Shown: one piece after another, positions 8,313-16,322 of the stretch
Position numbering within the stretch: position 1 is the stretch's first letter
Layout: each line of letters begins with the position of its first letter
NCBI GenBank assembly: GCA_003584705.1
Contig: AP018536.1
Coordinates: forward strand, 3,720,001-3,784,000
DNA length: 64,000 bases
DNA from: Lachnospiraceae bacterium GAM79
GTDB lineage: Bacteria > Bacillota > Clostridia > Lachnospirales > Lachnospiraceae
Direction of reading: 5' to 3'
Program-made: the position numbers and the translations under genes
The notes under the pieces: generated by a model
The model's input: the letters and a program-made list of their open reading frames with translations, nothing else
What the model was told of the DNA's origin: nothing
Database searches by the model: none

Positions 8313-9221
8313 ATGAAAACAAACAAAAAATTCCTTACTATTTTAACACTGTGCATAGCTTTATTGCTTACAGCCTGCGGCGCAACGGATGCTGCCGGCA
8401 CAGACAAAACCAATGAGTCTCTGACGGAAACCGGCACAGTATCCACAGACAGCTCCAACACAGCGCTGAATGATCTGTATCAGCAGGAGAATCAGATTTT
8501 TGCAGATCATGAGGCTGTATGGAACAAGCTATTCGGCATGATGAGCAAAAGTAATGCTGATCCCAGCGGAAATTATGCTGATTATCTGGCTGATACCGCC
8601 GAAGCAAACAAGGACTCCTTTACAGAGGATGAATGGAAAACACTTACGGATGATATGGAAACCATACGGAAAATCGAAGAACAGATCGCAGGACTGGAAC
8701 AGGGAACTACCGCAGCCGATAATACTGCTCCGGGAAACAATTCTGAAGCTGACTCTCCCTTCCGGAATTTCTCCGGTCAGGATTTTGATGGTAATTCTGT
8801 CGATGAAAGCCTGTTTTCCGCCAATGCAGTAACCGTTGTCAATTTCTGGTTTACCGGCTGTAAGCCCTGTGTTGCTGAGTTGTCTATGCTGGACGAATTA
8901 AACAATACGCTCAAAGCAATGGGCGGCGAAGTCATCGGCATCAATACCGAAACCTTCGACGGCAATGAAATTGCCATGAAAGAAGCTGCTGCCGTTCTTG
9001 AAAGCCAGGGTGCACAGTACCGCAATCTTTCCATTGACTCTGCTTCCGATGCAGGTAAATATGCTTCTGATATTATGGCATTTCCTACAACAATACTTGT
9101 CGATAGAAATGGTAATATTGTAGGGGAACCGATCCTTGGGGGCATTGATAACCAGGATAACTACGACTCTCTGATGCAGCAGATTCAATCGGTAATTGAT
9201 GCAGACAGCGCAAACCAATAA
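8313..9221 (+). CDS. TlpA/ResA-like thioredoxin-fold lipoprotein
   Basis: A 302-residue lipoprotein. Signal peptide with lipobox LLTAC (Cys22), a low-complexity acidic linker and helical region (about 23-150), then a thioredoxin-fold domain (about 150-298) with the redox motif GCKPC in VVNFWFTGCKPCVAEL and the cis-Pro loop MAFPTTILV. AAAGGAG lies before the ATG. As the last gene of the three-gene redox operon it is likely the externally exposed thiol reductase that receives electrons from the 4Fe-4S protein. Its substrate, perhaps oxidised methionine repair enzymes or exported disulfides, is unknown. Confidence 0.88.
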   Translation: MKTNKKFLTILTLCIALLLTACGATDAAGTDKTNESLTETGTVSTDSSNTALNDLYQQENQIFADHEAVWNKLFGMMSKSNADPSGNYADYLADTAEANKDSFTEDEWKTLTDDMETIRKIEEQIAGLEQGTTAADNTAPGNNSEADSPFRNFSGQDFDGNSVDESLFSANAVTVVNFWFTGCKPCVAELSMLDELNNTLKAMGGEVIGINTETFDGNEIAMKEAAAVLESQGAQYRNLSIDSASDAGKYASDIMAFPTTILVDRNGNIVGEPILGGIDNQDNYDSLMQQIQSVIDADSANQ

Positions 9222-9257
9222 TGCAAAACATCCCTCTAAGATTTCTTCATTCAGCTG

Positions 9258-9286
9258 TTGACACCTGCAATTCTTTTTGATATTAT
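9258..9286 (+). promoter_or_regulatory. Sigma-A-type promoter of the riboswitch operon
   Basis: TTGACA at 9258-9263, a 17-base spacer and TATTAT at 9281-9286. Transcription would start near 9293, just before the riboswitch aptamer. Confidence 0.8.
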
Positions 9287-9294
9287 TTATCAAG

Positions 9295-9466
9295 AAATAA
9301 ATATTCCATGAGGGAGTAGTTAGCGCGAAGGTGTGATTTGTCAACATTCTGATTATAATTTTAGAGTATAATCTGGCAAATCTTAAATAATGAGACTCAT
9401 GTATATCTCTTAACGGTCTGTGTATAATACACACTGGCAGATAATTGATATACATGAGTCTTTTTT
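9295..9466 (+). promoter_or_regulatory. yybP-ykoY family Mn2+ riboswitch
   Basis: The leader contains conserved pieces of the yybP-ykoY motif in order: GGGAGTAGTT (9312-9321), GTCAACATT (9340-9348), CTGGCAAATCTTAA (9373-9386) and TGAGACTC (9391-9398), followed by an expression platform ending in a terminator hairpin with a T-run. This class senses Mn2+ and turns on Mn exporters. The two genes downstream are a CaCA exchanger and a TMEM165/GDT1 protein, both families with Mn2+-exporting members, which independently supports the call. Confidence 0.85.
9394..9466 (+). terminator. Riboswitch-controlled intrinsic terminator
   Basis: A perfect 14-bp stem, GACTCATGTATATC (9394-9407) with GATATACATGAGTC (9447-9460), followed by TTTTTT (9461-9466). 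Its 5' arm overlaps the 3' end of the aptamer (TGAGACTC), so metal-bound aptamer formation would compete with it; the loop holds a second small hairpin (TGTGTAT/ATACACA). Confidence 0.85.
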
Positions 9467-9539
9467 ATCTCTGTCGATAGTTATCATCGCACAGCTTTCG
9501 GCTGACAACACTGTAATGGATCACGCAAAGGAGAAAAAC

Positions 9540-10541
9540 ATGGAGAAACTTATTAACAATGCCCCGTTTGCCCTTGTTCTTGTATTCCTTGTAATCGGTT
9601 TTATACTGCTTATTAAGGGTGCGGACTTTTTCGTAGAAGGAAGCTCCAGTGTGGCGAAGAGACTGCATGTTCCATCTATCATTATCGGACTTACCATCGT
9701 AGCAATGGGAACCTCTCTTCCGGAGACAGCGGTCAGTGTATCGGCTTCCCTCGCAGGCAATAATGAACTTGCAGTCAGTAATGTCGTCGGTTCCAATATC
9801 TTTAATCTGATGGTCGTGATCGGCGTATGTGCAATGATCGCCACTGTTGAGGTTGCGCGGGAAACTATCAGGAGAGACATCCCCCTCTCCCTGATCTGCG
9901 CCGGTCTTTTACTGCTTTTGGGAATTATCGGACTTGGTGATCCGGCCAAAATGACACTGGGACATTTCGATGGTGTGATATTCATAGGTCTTTTTGCCGG
10001 ATATATCTTCTACATGATCAGAATTGCCTTAAAAGCAAATAAAGAAGGAAAAAAAGTAGAGATTGAGGGCGGTTCCGATGAAGAGATCAAGCTGATCTCC
10101 GTACCGCTCAGCATTATTTTCATCATCGGCGGTGCTGCTGCGATCGCCTTCGGCGGAGATCTCACCGTCGATGCTGCATCCAGAATCGCAAGTGACCTGG
10201 GAATGACCCAGACACTGATCGGACTTACCATCGTTTCCATCGGTACATCCCTTCCGGAGCTTGTGACTTCCATTGTTGCAGCCAGAAAAAATGAAGTCGA
10301 TATGGCACTGGGTAATGCCATCGGTTCCAACGTATTTAACATTCTGATGGTACTGGGTATCGCTTCCGCCATCAGCCCCATCAGCATCATTACGGAAAAC
10401 ATCATTGATCTGTGTGTGCTGATCGCATTTACTGTGTGTGTATGGATCTTCGCAGGAAGCAAAAAGAAAATCGGAAGAGTCGAAGGCTTCTGTATGGTGG
10501 CTCTTTACGCAGCATATGCGGTTTATATCATAATCAGATAA
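9540..10541 (+). CDS. CaCA-family cation exchanger (YrbG-like), probable Mn2+/Ca2+ exporter
   Basis: A 333-residue membrane antiporter with two inverted repeats, each holding a signature alpha motif: MGTSLPETAVSVSASLAGNNELAVSNVVGSN and IGTSLPELVTSIVAARKNE followed by GNAIGSNVFN; about ten transmembrane helices, with a charged cytosolic loop at about residues 165-190. The CaCA/YrbG family exchanges Ca2+ or related divalent ions for Na+, K+ or H+. Start ATG 9540 follows AAAGGAG; an upstream extension would run into the riboswitch. Control by a Mn2+ riboswitch argues for Mn2+ as a physiological substrate. Confidence 0.85.
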   Translation: MEKLINNAPFALVLVFLVIGFILLIKGADFFVEGSSSVAKRLHVPSIIIGLTIVAMGTSLPETAVSVSASLAGNNELAVSNVVGSNIFNLMVVIGVCAMIATVEVARETIRRDIPLSLICAGLLLLLGIIGLGDPAKMTLGHFDGVIFIGLFAGYIFYMIRIALKANKEGKKVEIEGGSDEEIKLISVPLSIIFIIGGAAAIAFGGDLTVDAASRIASDLGMTQTLIGLTIVSIGTSLPELVTSIVAARKNEVDMALGNAIGSNVFNILMVLGIASAISPISIITENIIDLCVLIAFTVCVWIFAGSKKKIGRVEGFCMVALYAAYAVYIIIR

Positions 10542-10556
10542 ATGAGGGCCATACAA

Positions 10557-11252
10557 ATGATATTGTTTTTTAAGGTATTTCTCACGGAATTCATCGCAGA
10601 GATGGGCGACAAGACACAGCTTATGCTGATCGCCCTTACTTCGAAATACAAATTAAGAGATATTATATTGGGAACCGCTGCCGCAATCCTGGTGCTGAAC
10701 GGCCTGGCCGTTCTCGCCGGCGGGCTTGTCAGCGAATTCATCCCTGCCTGGCTCATCAAGGTCATTGCTGCACTTGCATTTCTGTATTTTGCCGCATCCA
10801 CACTTGCAGGCAGCAATGATGAGGAAGATGAGGGCAGCGGCAGATCCGGAATCCGGTTTGCACCGCTTGCGGTTTTCTGTACCTTTTTCGTAGCCGAGCT
10901 TGGAGACAAGACACAGCTTACCGCCATCACCTTTGGTGCCAATGAAGGTATGAGTTCTGCACTGATCGTATGGCTCGGCTGTTCTCTTGGACTGTTTTTA
11001 GCAGACATCCTGGGAATGCTTTTAGGCTATCTGTTAAAGAGCAAGACTCCGGAAGGACTGCTCAATACTCTCGCATTTGCTATCTTCTCTGTATTCGGCA
11101 TCTTCACACTGTATCAGGGACTGAAGCTCATCAGTACAGATATCCGTTCCATACCGGTACTGCCGATACTGATCGTCGCAACGATTGCTTTTGCCGGTAT
11201 CTGTGTGTACCTGTTTTTAAAGAGAGAGAAAAAGGCAAAAGCAGCAAACTAA
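10557..11252 (+). CDS. TMEM165/GDT1 (UPF0016) family Mn2+ exporter
   Basis: A 231-residue protein with six to seven transmembrane helices and the two hallmark E-x-G-D-K-T motifs, EFIAEMGDKTQL near residue 12 and FVAELGDKTQL near residue 115, which form the cation site in the GDT1/MneA family (bacterial members export Mn2+). The start is set at ATG 10557, preceded by GAGGG at 8 nt, rather than the ATG at 10542 that directly abuts the upstream stop. It is the second gene of the riboswitch operon and ends just before a strong terminator. Confidence 0.9.
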   Translation: MILFFKVFLTEFIAEMGDKTQLMLIALTSKYKLRDIILGTAAAILVLNGLAVLAGGLVSEFIPAWLIKVIAALAFLYFAASTLAGSNDEEDEGSGRSGIRFAPLAVFCTFFVAELGDKTQLTAITFGANEGMSSALIVWLGCSLGLFLADILGMLLGYLLKSKTPEGLLNTLAFAIFSVFGIFTLYQGLKLISTDIRSIPVLPILIVATIAFAGICVYLFLKREKKAKAAN

Positions 11253-11257
11253 AAACG

Positions 11258-11292
11258 AACCCCATTCTGTTTTCACGGAATGGGGTTTATTT
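11258..11292 (+). terminator. Intrinsic terminator of the Mn exporter operon
   Basis: Stem AACCCCATTC (11258-11267) with GAATGGGGTT (11278-11287) and a T-rich tail. It lies between convergent genes and ends at the 3' end of the disrupted XRE gene. Confidence 0.85.
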
Positions 11293-11294
11293 AT

Positions 11295-12081
11295 CTATTC
11301 CGTTCGGAACTCAAAAGAAAAATAGTACACATAATCATCCATTTCAAGGGCATCCAGCTGGTCGTTCACAATATAACTAAAATCAAAAGTTCTCGCTTCG
11401 TCATTATCATAGATCAGCGCAAGAAGCGGCTGCTGTTCATCATAGACAATATCTGTTTTCTCCTGAATTTCCGTTGCAGCTCTTCCATATCCATAGTGCT
11501 CTCCTTCCGGAACATCCTCCAGGATTGGGATTAGCATATCTCCCTGCGATTCATCATCTGCAATAATAATTTTCACGGTACGATCCTTAAACTGCGGTAC
11601 AATAATAATCGTTCCATTCTGCGGTGAATCCATTCCTTCATACGAAAGCCCTGCCCTTTGTCTGTCTACCAGCTTTCCTTCCCGGTATTGCCAAATATGA
11701 ATATATAGAGTTTTAAATTCATTCGTTGCCGTGTATTTATACATAAAGGCACCGTCTACGCCTGACAGCATTTCCGCCGTTTTCATTTCAATACTGTCCT
11801 TGTCCACCGGAACGATAAAGTTCTGTGGCATATTTTTCCGGAATATCATGATTCCGACCGTCAAAACAACAATCGCCGCCGTGACAAGCAGAATACCTAT
11901 AATGTATTTCAATCGTTTTTGCTTCTGCTTACTGTCCGTTGCCAGCCCGATAATATTTTCTTCCGATTTTTTGGCAATATTTTCCCGGACAATATCTTCT
12001 CCTGCCAGGAATTCATTGATGCTGATACCGAGGATCTGGCAGAGTTCCGAATAGACGGATACATCCGGCAGACACACGCCC
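11295..12081 (-). pseudogene. C-terminal part of XRE-family regulator split by a mobile element
   Basis: About 260 residues with no intact start. The 5' edge reads GVCLPDVSVYSELCQILGIS, the end of a Cro/C1-type HTH domain (LPDVSLYSELCQLL is the usual wording), followed by a linker, one transmembrane helix (about residues 55-77 of the fragment) and a roughly 180-residue extracytoplasmic domain. The missing HTH N-terminus is found 13.35 kb away at 25557-25436 ending in KWERG, so the two pieces join as KWERGVCLPDVS. The element at 12082-25435 separates them. The intact protein would be a membrane-anchored XRE regulator of about 300 residues. Confidence 0.9.
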
Positions 12082-12101
12082 GTTTCCCTTAATTAAAGAT
12101 A
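12082..12101 (+). repeat. Left terminal inverted repeat of the element
   Basis: GTTTCCC-T-TA-A-TTAAAGATA; matches the reverse complement of 25415-25434 at 18 of 20 positions. Confidence 0.85.
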
Positions 12102-12123
12102 TTGTTGGGTAAAAAAAGAAAGG

Positions 12124-13746
12124 TCAGTCGATTTTGCCGATGAAGCGGTAGTAGATTTCTACTTCCTGCTCACGGCTTCCATCCTCGCCCTTGACAGCTT
12201 CGTGGACGGTTATTTTTTCAATTAGAGTGTTCAGAAGTTCGGCGGTCAGCTCCACAGGGTTGACATACTGTTTCATTAGGGCAATCCACTTTTCAGCATC
12301 CGCTGCGGTCTGTACGGCGGCTTCCATCGTTTCGTGAAGCTGTCTTATTTTTGCTTCAAGCTCCTTTTGCTCGTTCTGGTACTTCTCGGACAGCATATTG
12401 AAGTTATACTCGGTTATGCGTCCGGCAGACCAGTCCTCATACATTTTAGCAAACAGCCCGTCAACCTCGGCTTTACGCTTCTCTGCCTTTTTCAGCTCCG
12501 CAGCCTGCTTTTTCTTCGCAGAGTTTCTTTCCCTGTCGCTGGCATTGAGCAGGCGTTTCAGCAGATTGTCCTCGTCTTTCTGTGCCAGCATAGACCAGTA
12601 TTGCAGTCTTGCAAGCACATAGGCATACAGTACATCATAGCGGATATAGTGCATGGAACACTGGCGTAATCCCTGCCCGTTCTTGCTGCAATGGTAGTAC
12701 CCGTATGGGTTCTTATTCTGCTTGTTTTCCCCATAGGCTAAAGACCATCCGCAGTCTGCACATTTTATCAATCCTGCGAAAATCTGTGTCGTACCGTTTC
12801 TGCGTTTCCTGCGTCTGCTTGCAATCAGCTCCTGAACTTTTTGGAACACTTCTTCGGAAATGATGGCTTCGTGGGTATTTTCCACACGATACCATTCTTC
12901 CTGCGGCTTCCGCACCTTTTTCTTGTTCTTGAATGAAATGTTGCTCTGCTTGTTGTGAACGCTGTGACCGATGTAGGTTTCCTCTTTCAAAATGCTCTTG
13001 ACCTGTGCTATCGTCCACGCATAGGCTTTTTCTGCGGGCGCACCGGCGTAGATATTAGCGAAAGTCCCGTATCTTTCATAGTTCAGCCAGCCGGGGGTAG
13101 GTACTTTTTCTTCCACCAGAATCCGTGTAATGCTGGCGGCACCCCTCCCGTGTACTGCAAGGTCAAAAATCTTCTCTACAATCCAGCGTGTTTCCGGGTC
13201 GATCAGAAGATGACCTTTTTTGTCCGGGTCTTTTACATACCCCAGCGGTGCATAGGCTCCATAGTGTGCGCCATTGGCAAATCTTGTGCGCATGGCAGCC
13301 TTGACCTTTTTGCTGGTCTGTCGGGCGTGCATTTCATTCAGGATGTTTAAGAATGGGGCAAGCTCGCTTTCTCCGTTGATGGTGTCCACATTGTCATTGA
13401 TGGCAATGTAGCGTACTCCCTTGCTGGGGAAATAGATTTCCGTGTACTGACCGGTCAGGATATAGTTTCTTCCCAGACGGGATAAGTCCTTTGTGACAAC
13501 GCAGTTGATTTTCCCGTCCTCGATGTCATCAATCATCCTTTGGAAACTTGGACGCTCGAAATTTGTCCCGCTCCATCCGTCGTCAATGTACTCGTCTACA
13601 ATGGTCAGCCCATGCTCAGCGGCATACTGTCTAAGCATCATGCGCTGGGTCTGGATACTGCCGCTTTCCCCCTGTAATTCATCGTCACGGCTCAATCTCA
13701 AATATAGTGCAGTGTTATAAATCGTTGTATTGTATGGTTGTTTCAC
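12124..13746 (-). CDS. Large serine recombinase (TnpX-like)
   Basis: About 540 residues. Resolvase catalytic domain at the N-terminus (ALYLRLSRDDE with the catalytic Ser, then the SIQTQR motif, DDGWSGTNFERP, VVTKDLSRLGRN), a recombinase domain (about 165-270), a zinc ribbon (CADCGW and a later CS-x-C pair), and a C-terminal coiled coil. Such enzymes carry out both integration and excision of elements at sites with short core identity. Its 3' end is 42 bases from the element's left end. The start is GTG 13746, ten bases after AAGGAGG; the frame further upstream runs through an inverted repeat and is unlikely to be coding. Confidence 0.93.
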   Translation of the reverse strand: MKQPYNTTIYNTALYLRLSRDDELQGESGSIQTQRMMLRQYAAEHGLTIVDEYIDDGWSGTNFERPSFQRMIDDIEDGKINCVVTKDLSRLGRNYILTGQYTEIYFPSKGVRYIAINDNVDTINGESELAPFLNILNEMHARQTSKKVKAAMRTRFANGAHYGAYAPLGYVKDPDKKGHLLIDPETRWIVEKIFDLAVHGRGAASITRILVEEKVPTPGWLNYERYGTFANIYAGAPAEKAYAWTIAQVKSILKEETYIGHSVHNKQSNISFKNKKKVRKPQEEWYRVENTHEAIISEEVFQKVQELIASRRRKRRNGTTQIFAGLIKCADCGWSLAYGENKQNKNPYGYYHCSKNGQGLRQCSMHYIRYDVLYAYVLARLQYWSMLAQKDEDNLLKRLLNASDRERNSAKKKQAAELKKAEKRKAEVDGLFAKMYEDWSAGRITEYNFNMLSEKYQNEQKELEAKIRQLHETMEAAVQTAADAEKWIALMKQYVNPVELTAELLNTLIEKITVHEAVKGEDGSREQEVEIYYRFIGKID

Positions 13747-13776
13747 GGTTAAAAATCCTCCTTCTAAAAGAAACAA

Positions 13777-13824
13777 CCCACGCTTATACAATACTCGCTG
13801 GTACAAGTATATCATAAGCGTGGG
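13777..13824. repeat. Inverted repeat upstream of the recombinase
   Basis: CCCACGCTTAT (13777-13787) pairs with ATAAGCGTGGG (13814-13824). On the coding strand the second arm is followed by TTGTTTCTTTT, so it may be an attenuator of the recombinase. One arm recurs near the right end of the element as TGTATAAGCGTGGG (25382-25395). Confidence 0.7.
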
Positions 13825-13853
13825 CTGATTGACAGTCGTTATTCCGTATTTTT

Positions 13854-14039
13854 TCAGGAAGCGGCGGCAGCGTGCTGGATCACATCTTCCAGTAGGCTGT
13901 CAAGCGGCTTTCCATCCTGTGCGAAATGCTCCGATACCTTGATACGGACCTTCCCCATGACAAAATACTGGGTGCCGTCTTTTTCGGTAAGCAGGGTGCC
14001 GCTGTTTTTGTTATTGCTCTCGTTTTTGCTTTTTGCCAT
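13854..14039 (-). CDS. tnpW: TnpW-family transposon protein
   Basis: A 61-residue hydrophilic protein. The segment YFVMGKVRIKVSEHF, followed by LEDVI, is the core of the small TnpW family carried by Tn4451-like elements beside the large recombinase; the family's role is not known. It precedes the recombinase gene on the same strand, separated by the inverted repeat at 13777-13824. Confidence rests on size, position and this short core. Confidence 0.7.
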   Translation of the reverse strand: MAKSKNESNNKNSGTLLTEKDGTQYFVMGKVRIKVSEHFAQDGKPLDSLLEDVIQHAAAAS

Positions 14040-14115
14040 AGGCAGTTACCTCCATAAATGAAATATGCCCGACAAGGGAATGTCAGGCAGGTGTACAGCC
14101 GCAGACTGTCTCCGT

Positions 14116-14390
14116 GTCAACCAAACCGTGTCAACCGGCAGAAAAGACTTTGAAAACAATCCATAGGCGCTCTATTATTACTTTTTACTTTTTCTTTGAT
14201 TTCTTGGTTGACATGGTTGACAAAGGAGAGAAATGCCCCAAATATCAGGCTTTTCCCCGTCAACCGGCTGTCAACCAAAGCGTCAACCAAACTGTCAACC
14301 GGTGGCTTTTCAGAATGGCAGTTCCATTTGCCGGGCTTCTTCTTCCGTGATTTCCTGAAAACCGTCCCCCTCCGGCGGAGCTTGGTTGAC
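14116..14390. other. Candidate replication origin: GTCAACC iterons around an AT-rich tract
   Basis: Nine copies of GTCAACC or its complement: direct at 14116, 14130, 14259, 14270, 14282 and 14294 (the last four spaced 11-12 bases), inverted at 14206, 14215 and 14384. The copies flank an AT-rich stretch at about 14165-14205. The array lies at the 3' end of the VapE helicase-like gene. Iterons flanking an AT-rich region next to a primase-helicase gene is the plan of SaPI-type origins. Function is inferred. Confidence 0.6.
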
Positions 14391-15707
14391 ACGCTCCCAG
14401 CCTTTTTGAGAACCGTATTTCTTATACCGCTTCGGGCTTTTGTAGGCTACCCAGCCCTGTATGATGCCGCCCGCAATGCCGGTATTCATAATCTCGCAGA
14501 TTGCCCGTGTCTCCCAGTCTGCCGGGGAATTTAAGTTCCCCAATGCTTCCTCATAAAGCTGCTTGGAGCATACCCTGTCGCCGGTGTAGTCCTCCAAATA
14601 GGCGTAGATCATGCCGGCCTGTGTGTCTTCCTGCATGAAGTCCTGCTGGTGGGCGTTCAGATATCGGTTCATTTCCATACTGAATGATAGCTTATACTTC
14701 CCGCTGCGGTAAACCGTCATGGCTTCCGCCCACATCTGTTCGATATACGCCCTCGCCGCCGCTTCATCATCCAGTATGTGAACCTCCGCCCGTTCCGGGT
14801 ACACCGTCACGGGGAGAAAGCGCCGGTTGCCGGTGCGGTCACGGGGTAAAAAGTCCTGCCGGTTGGTCGTCCCTCCAAATACACATTGCCGCAGCCGGTC
14901 TGCCGGGTGTGTCTCATACGGCACTTTGTAGGTTTCTTTCTGGCGGCTTAAGAATGACTTGATTTCCTCAATACTCTTGGCATTGGCTGTGGCAATCATC
15001 TCCGACATCTCGATAATCCAATGCCCTTGCAGCTTGCGGTACACATTTTCATCATCCAGCTTTTTCAAATCGTCTGAAAACCATTCGTCCCTGCCTGCCA
15101 GCAGCCGGAAAAAGGTAGATTTCCCGGCTCCCTGACCACCAACCAGACAGAGCATGACCTCAAACTTGCTCCCCGGTCTGAATACCCGCCGGATGGCTCC
15201 CATCAGGAACAGTTTCAAGGCTTCATAGGTGTATTCGTCCGTATCGGCTCCCAGAAAGTGATGCAGGGCGTAACGGATGCGCTCTGTGCCGTCCCATTGC
15301 AGGCTGTTCAGGTAATCCCTGACCGGATGGTAGCGGTTTTCATTGGCAACAATCTTGATGGCGCTCTGCACCTTTTTCTCGCTGGTAAGCCCGTAGTTTT
15401 CTTCCAGATACAAAAGCAGGTAGTTCATGTCCATGTCGGTCAGCGTGGTACTGGTGCGCTCCCAGCCCAGCGGCTTCACAATGTCAATCTGCTCCGTCAA
15501 AAGGTTCAGGCGCAGCGCCCCGCGAAACAGAGGGTCACGCTGGAACACCGTCAGGCAGTTTCGGATGCTGTTCTTCACGCCGCCTTTCTGCGTCCCCTCT
15601 AATGTTTCCCGGATTTCTGCCGGTGCCTGCGCCGGTTCCATTGTGTCCATCGTCCTTTTGACCGCTTCCTGCGTTTCCGGCGGCAAGTTCTGAAATTCGC
15701 TGTTCAA
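14310..15707 (-). CDS. VapE-family primase-helicase protein
   Basis: A 465-residue VapE protein. Walker A GGQGAGKST lies at about residues 190-198, Walker B-like IIEMSEM at about 234, and downstream arginines in TNRQDFLPRDRTGNRRFLPV fit the SF3-like helicase fold. These proteins act with a CHC2 primase in replication of phage satellites and mobile elements. The start is TTG 15707 because AAAGGAGG lies nine bases upstream; the first 43 residues are read from DNA that is also inside the primase frame. Together with the iteron array at its 3' end, it suggests that the element replicates itself after excision. Confidence 0.85.
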   Translation of the reverse strand: MNSEFQNLPPETQEAVKRTMDTMEPAQAPAEIRETLEGTQKGGVKNSIRNCLTVFQRDPLFRGALRLNLLTEQIDIVKPLGWERTSTTLTDMDMNYLLLYLEENYGLTSEKKVQSAIKIVANENRYHPVRDYLNSLQWDGTERIRYALHHFLGADTDEYTYEALKLFLMGAIRRVFRPGSKFEVMLCLVGGQGAGKSTFFRLLAGRDEWFSDDLKKLDDENVYRKLQGHWIIEMSEMIATANAKSIEEIKSFLSRQKETYKVPYETHPADRLRQCVFGGTTNRQDFLPRDRTGNRRFLPVTVYPERAEVHILDDEAAARAYIEQMWAEAMTVYRSGKYKLSFSMEMNRYLNAHQQDFMQEDTQAGMIYAYLEDYTGDRVCSKQLYEEALGNLNSPADWETRAICEIMNTGIAGGIIQGWVAYKSPKRYKKYGSQKGWERVNQAPPEGDGFQEITEEEARQMELPF

Positions 15708-16275
15708 GCCGCAGCACCTCCTTTCCCTGTGCGGCGATCAATGCCGCTTTTTCTTCTATTTCTCCGTATAACAAAATATCAAAAAGGTATTCTGTGTAGC
15801 TTATCCTCTGCAACGCTTCCACAAAAAGAGGATGCCAGATGGCATCCTGCGGCTGTGGGGCGTATGCTGTTTTCCAATGCTCCAGCAGGCGCAGATAATC
15901 GCATAGCACCCGGAAACAATACCGTTCCGTTTCCTGGAATCTCTGCTCCGCTGATTTTTGTCGGGGCTGTGACCTGTTGTGACGCTTCCTATCTGGCGGC
16001 GCATTGCCGGATTTCTCATAGGAAACGCCGAAGTCCTTCGCAAGCCTGACCGCAGCTTCCCGTTTCCCCAATCCATGCAGCAAAGCGGCAAAGTCGATCA
16101 CATCCCCGGAAGCCCCGCAGCCGAAGCAGTAAAAGCGGCTGTCCACTTTCATGCTGGGCGTGCGGTCATTGTGGAATGGACAGCAGACCATGCCGTTTCT
16201 CCCCACCCTGATTCCATAGAATGAAGCAGCCTGCCGGGTGGTAACAGACTGTTTCACCGCTTCAAATACATTCAA
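15535..16275 (-). CDS. CHC2 zinc-finger DNA primase-like protein
   Basis: A 246-residue protein with a CHC2 zinc finger near the N-terminus (CCPFHNDRTPSM with C and H ligands, then FYCFGCGASGDVIDF), the DNA-binding finger of DnaG-type primases; no TOPRIM domain is apparent, so it probably works with the VapE partner. The rest is Arg/Gln-rich and helical. Its 3' end overlaps the VapE gene by 173 bases in another frame, an unusually long overlap; the last 57 residues (rich in Gly, Arg and Asp) may be non-essential. Confidence 0.8.
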   Translation of the reverse strand: MNVFEAVKQSVTTRQAASFYGIRVGRNGMVCCPFHNDRTPSMKVDSRFYCFGCGASGDVIDFAALLHGLGKREAAVRLAKDFGVSYEKSGNAPPDRKRHNRSQPRQKSAEQRFQETERYCFRVLCDYLRLLEHWKTAYAPQPQDAIWHPLFVEALQRISYTEYLFDILLYGEIEEKAALIAAQGKEVLRLEQRISELAAGNAGSGQKDDGHNGTGAGTGRNPGNIRGDAERRREEQHPKLPDGVPA

Positions 16276-16322
16276 ATACTCCCTCCATAAAAATGCCGGC
16301 AGCGGTAAAGCTGCCGGTTATG

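Noticed and set aside
8898..9455. Minus-strand open frame of 185 codons across the TlpA gene 3' end and riboswitch
   Set aside because: Antisense to the thioredoxin-fold gene and riboswitch; no ribosome site, no family resemblance, low-quality composition.
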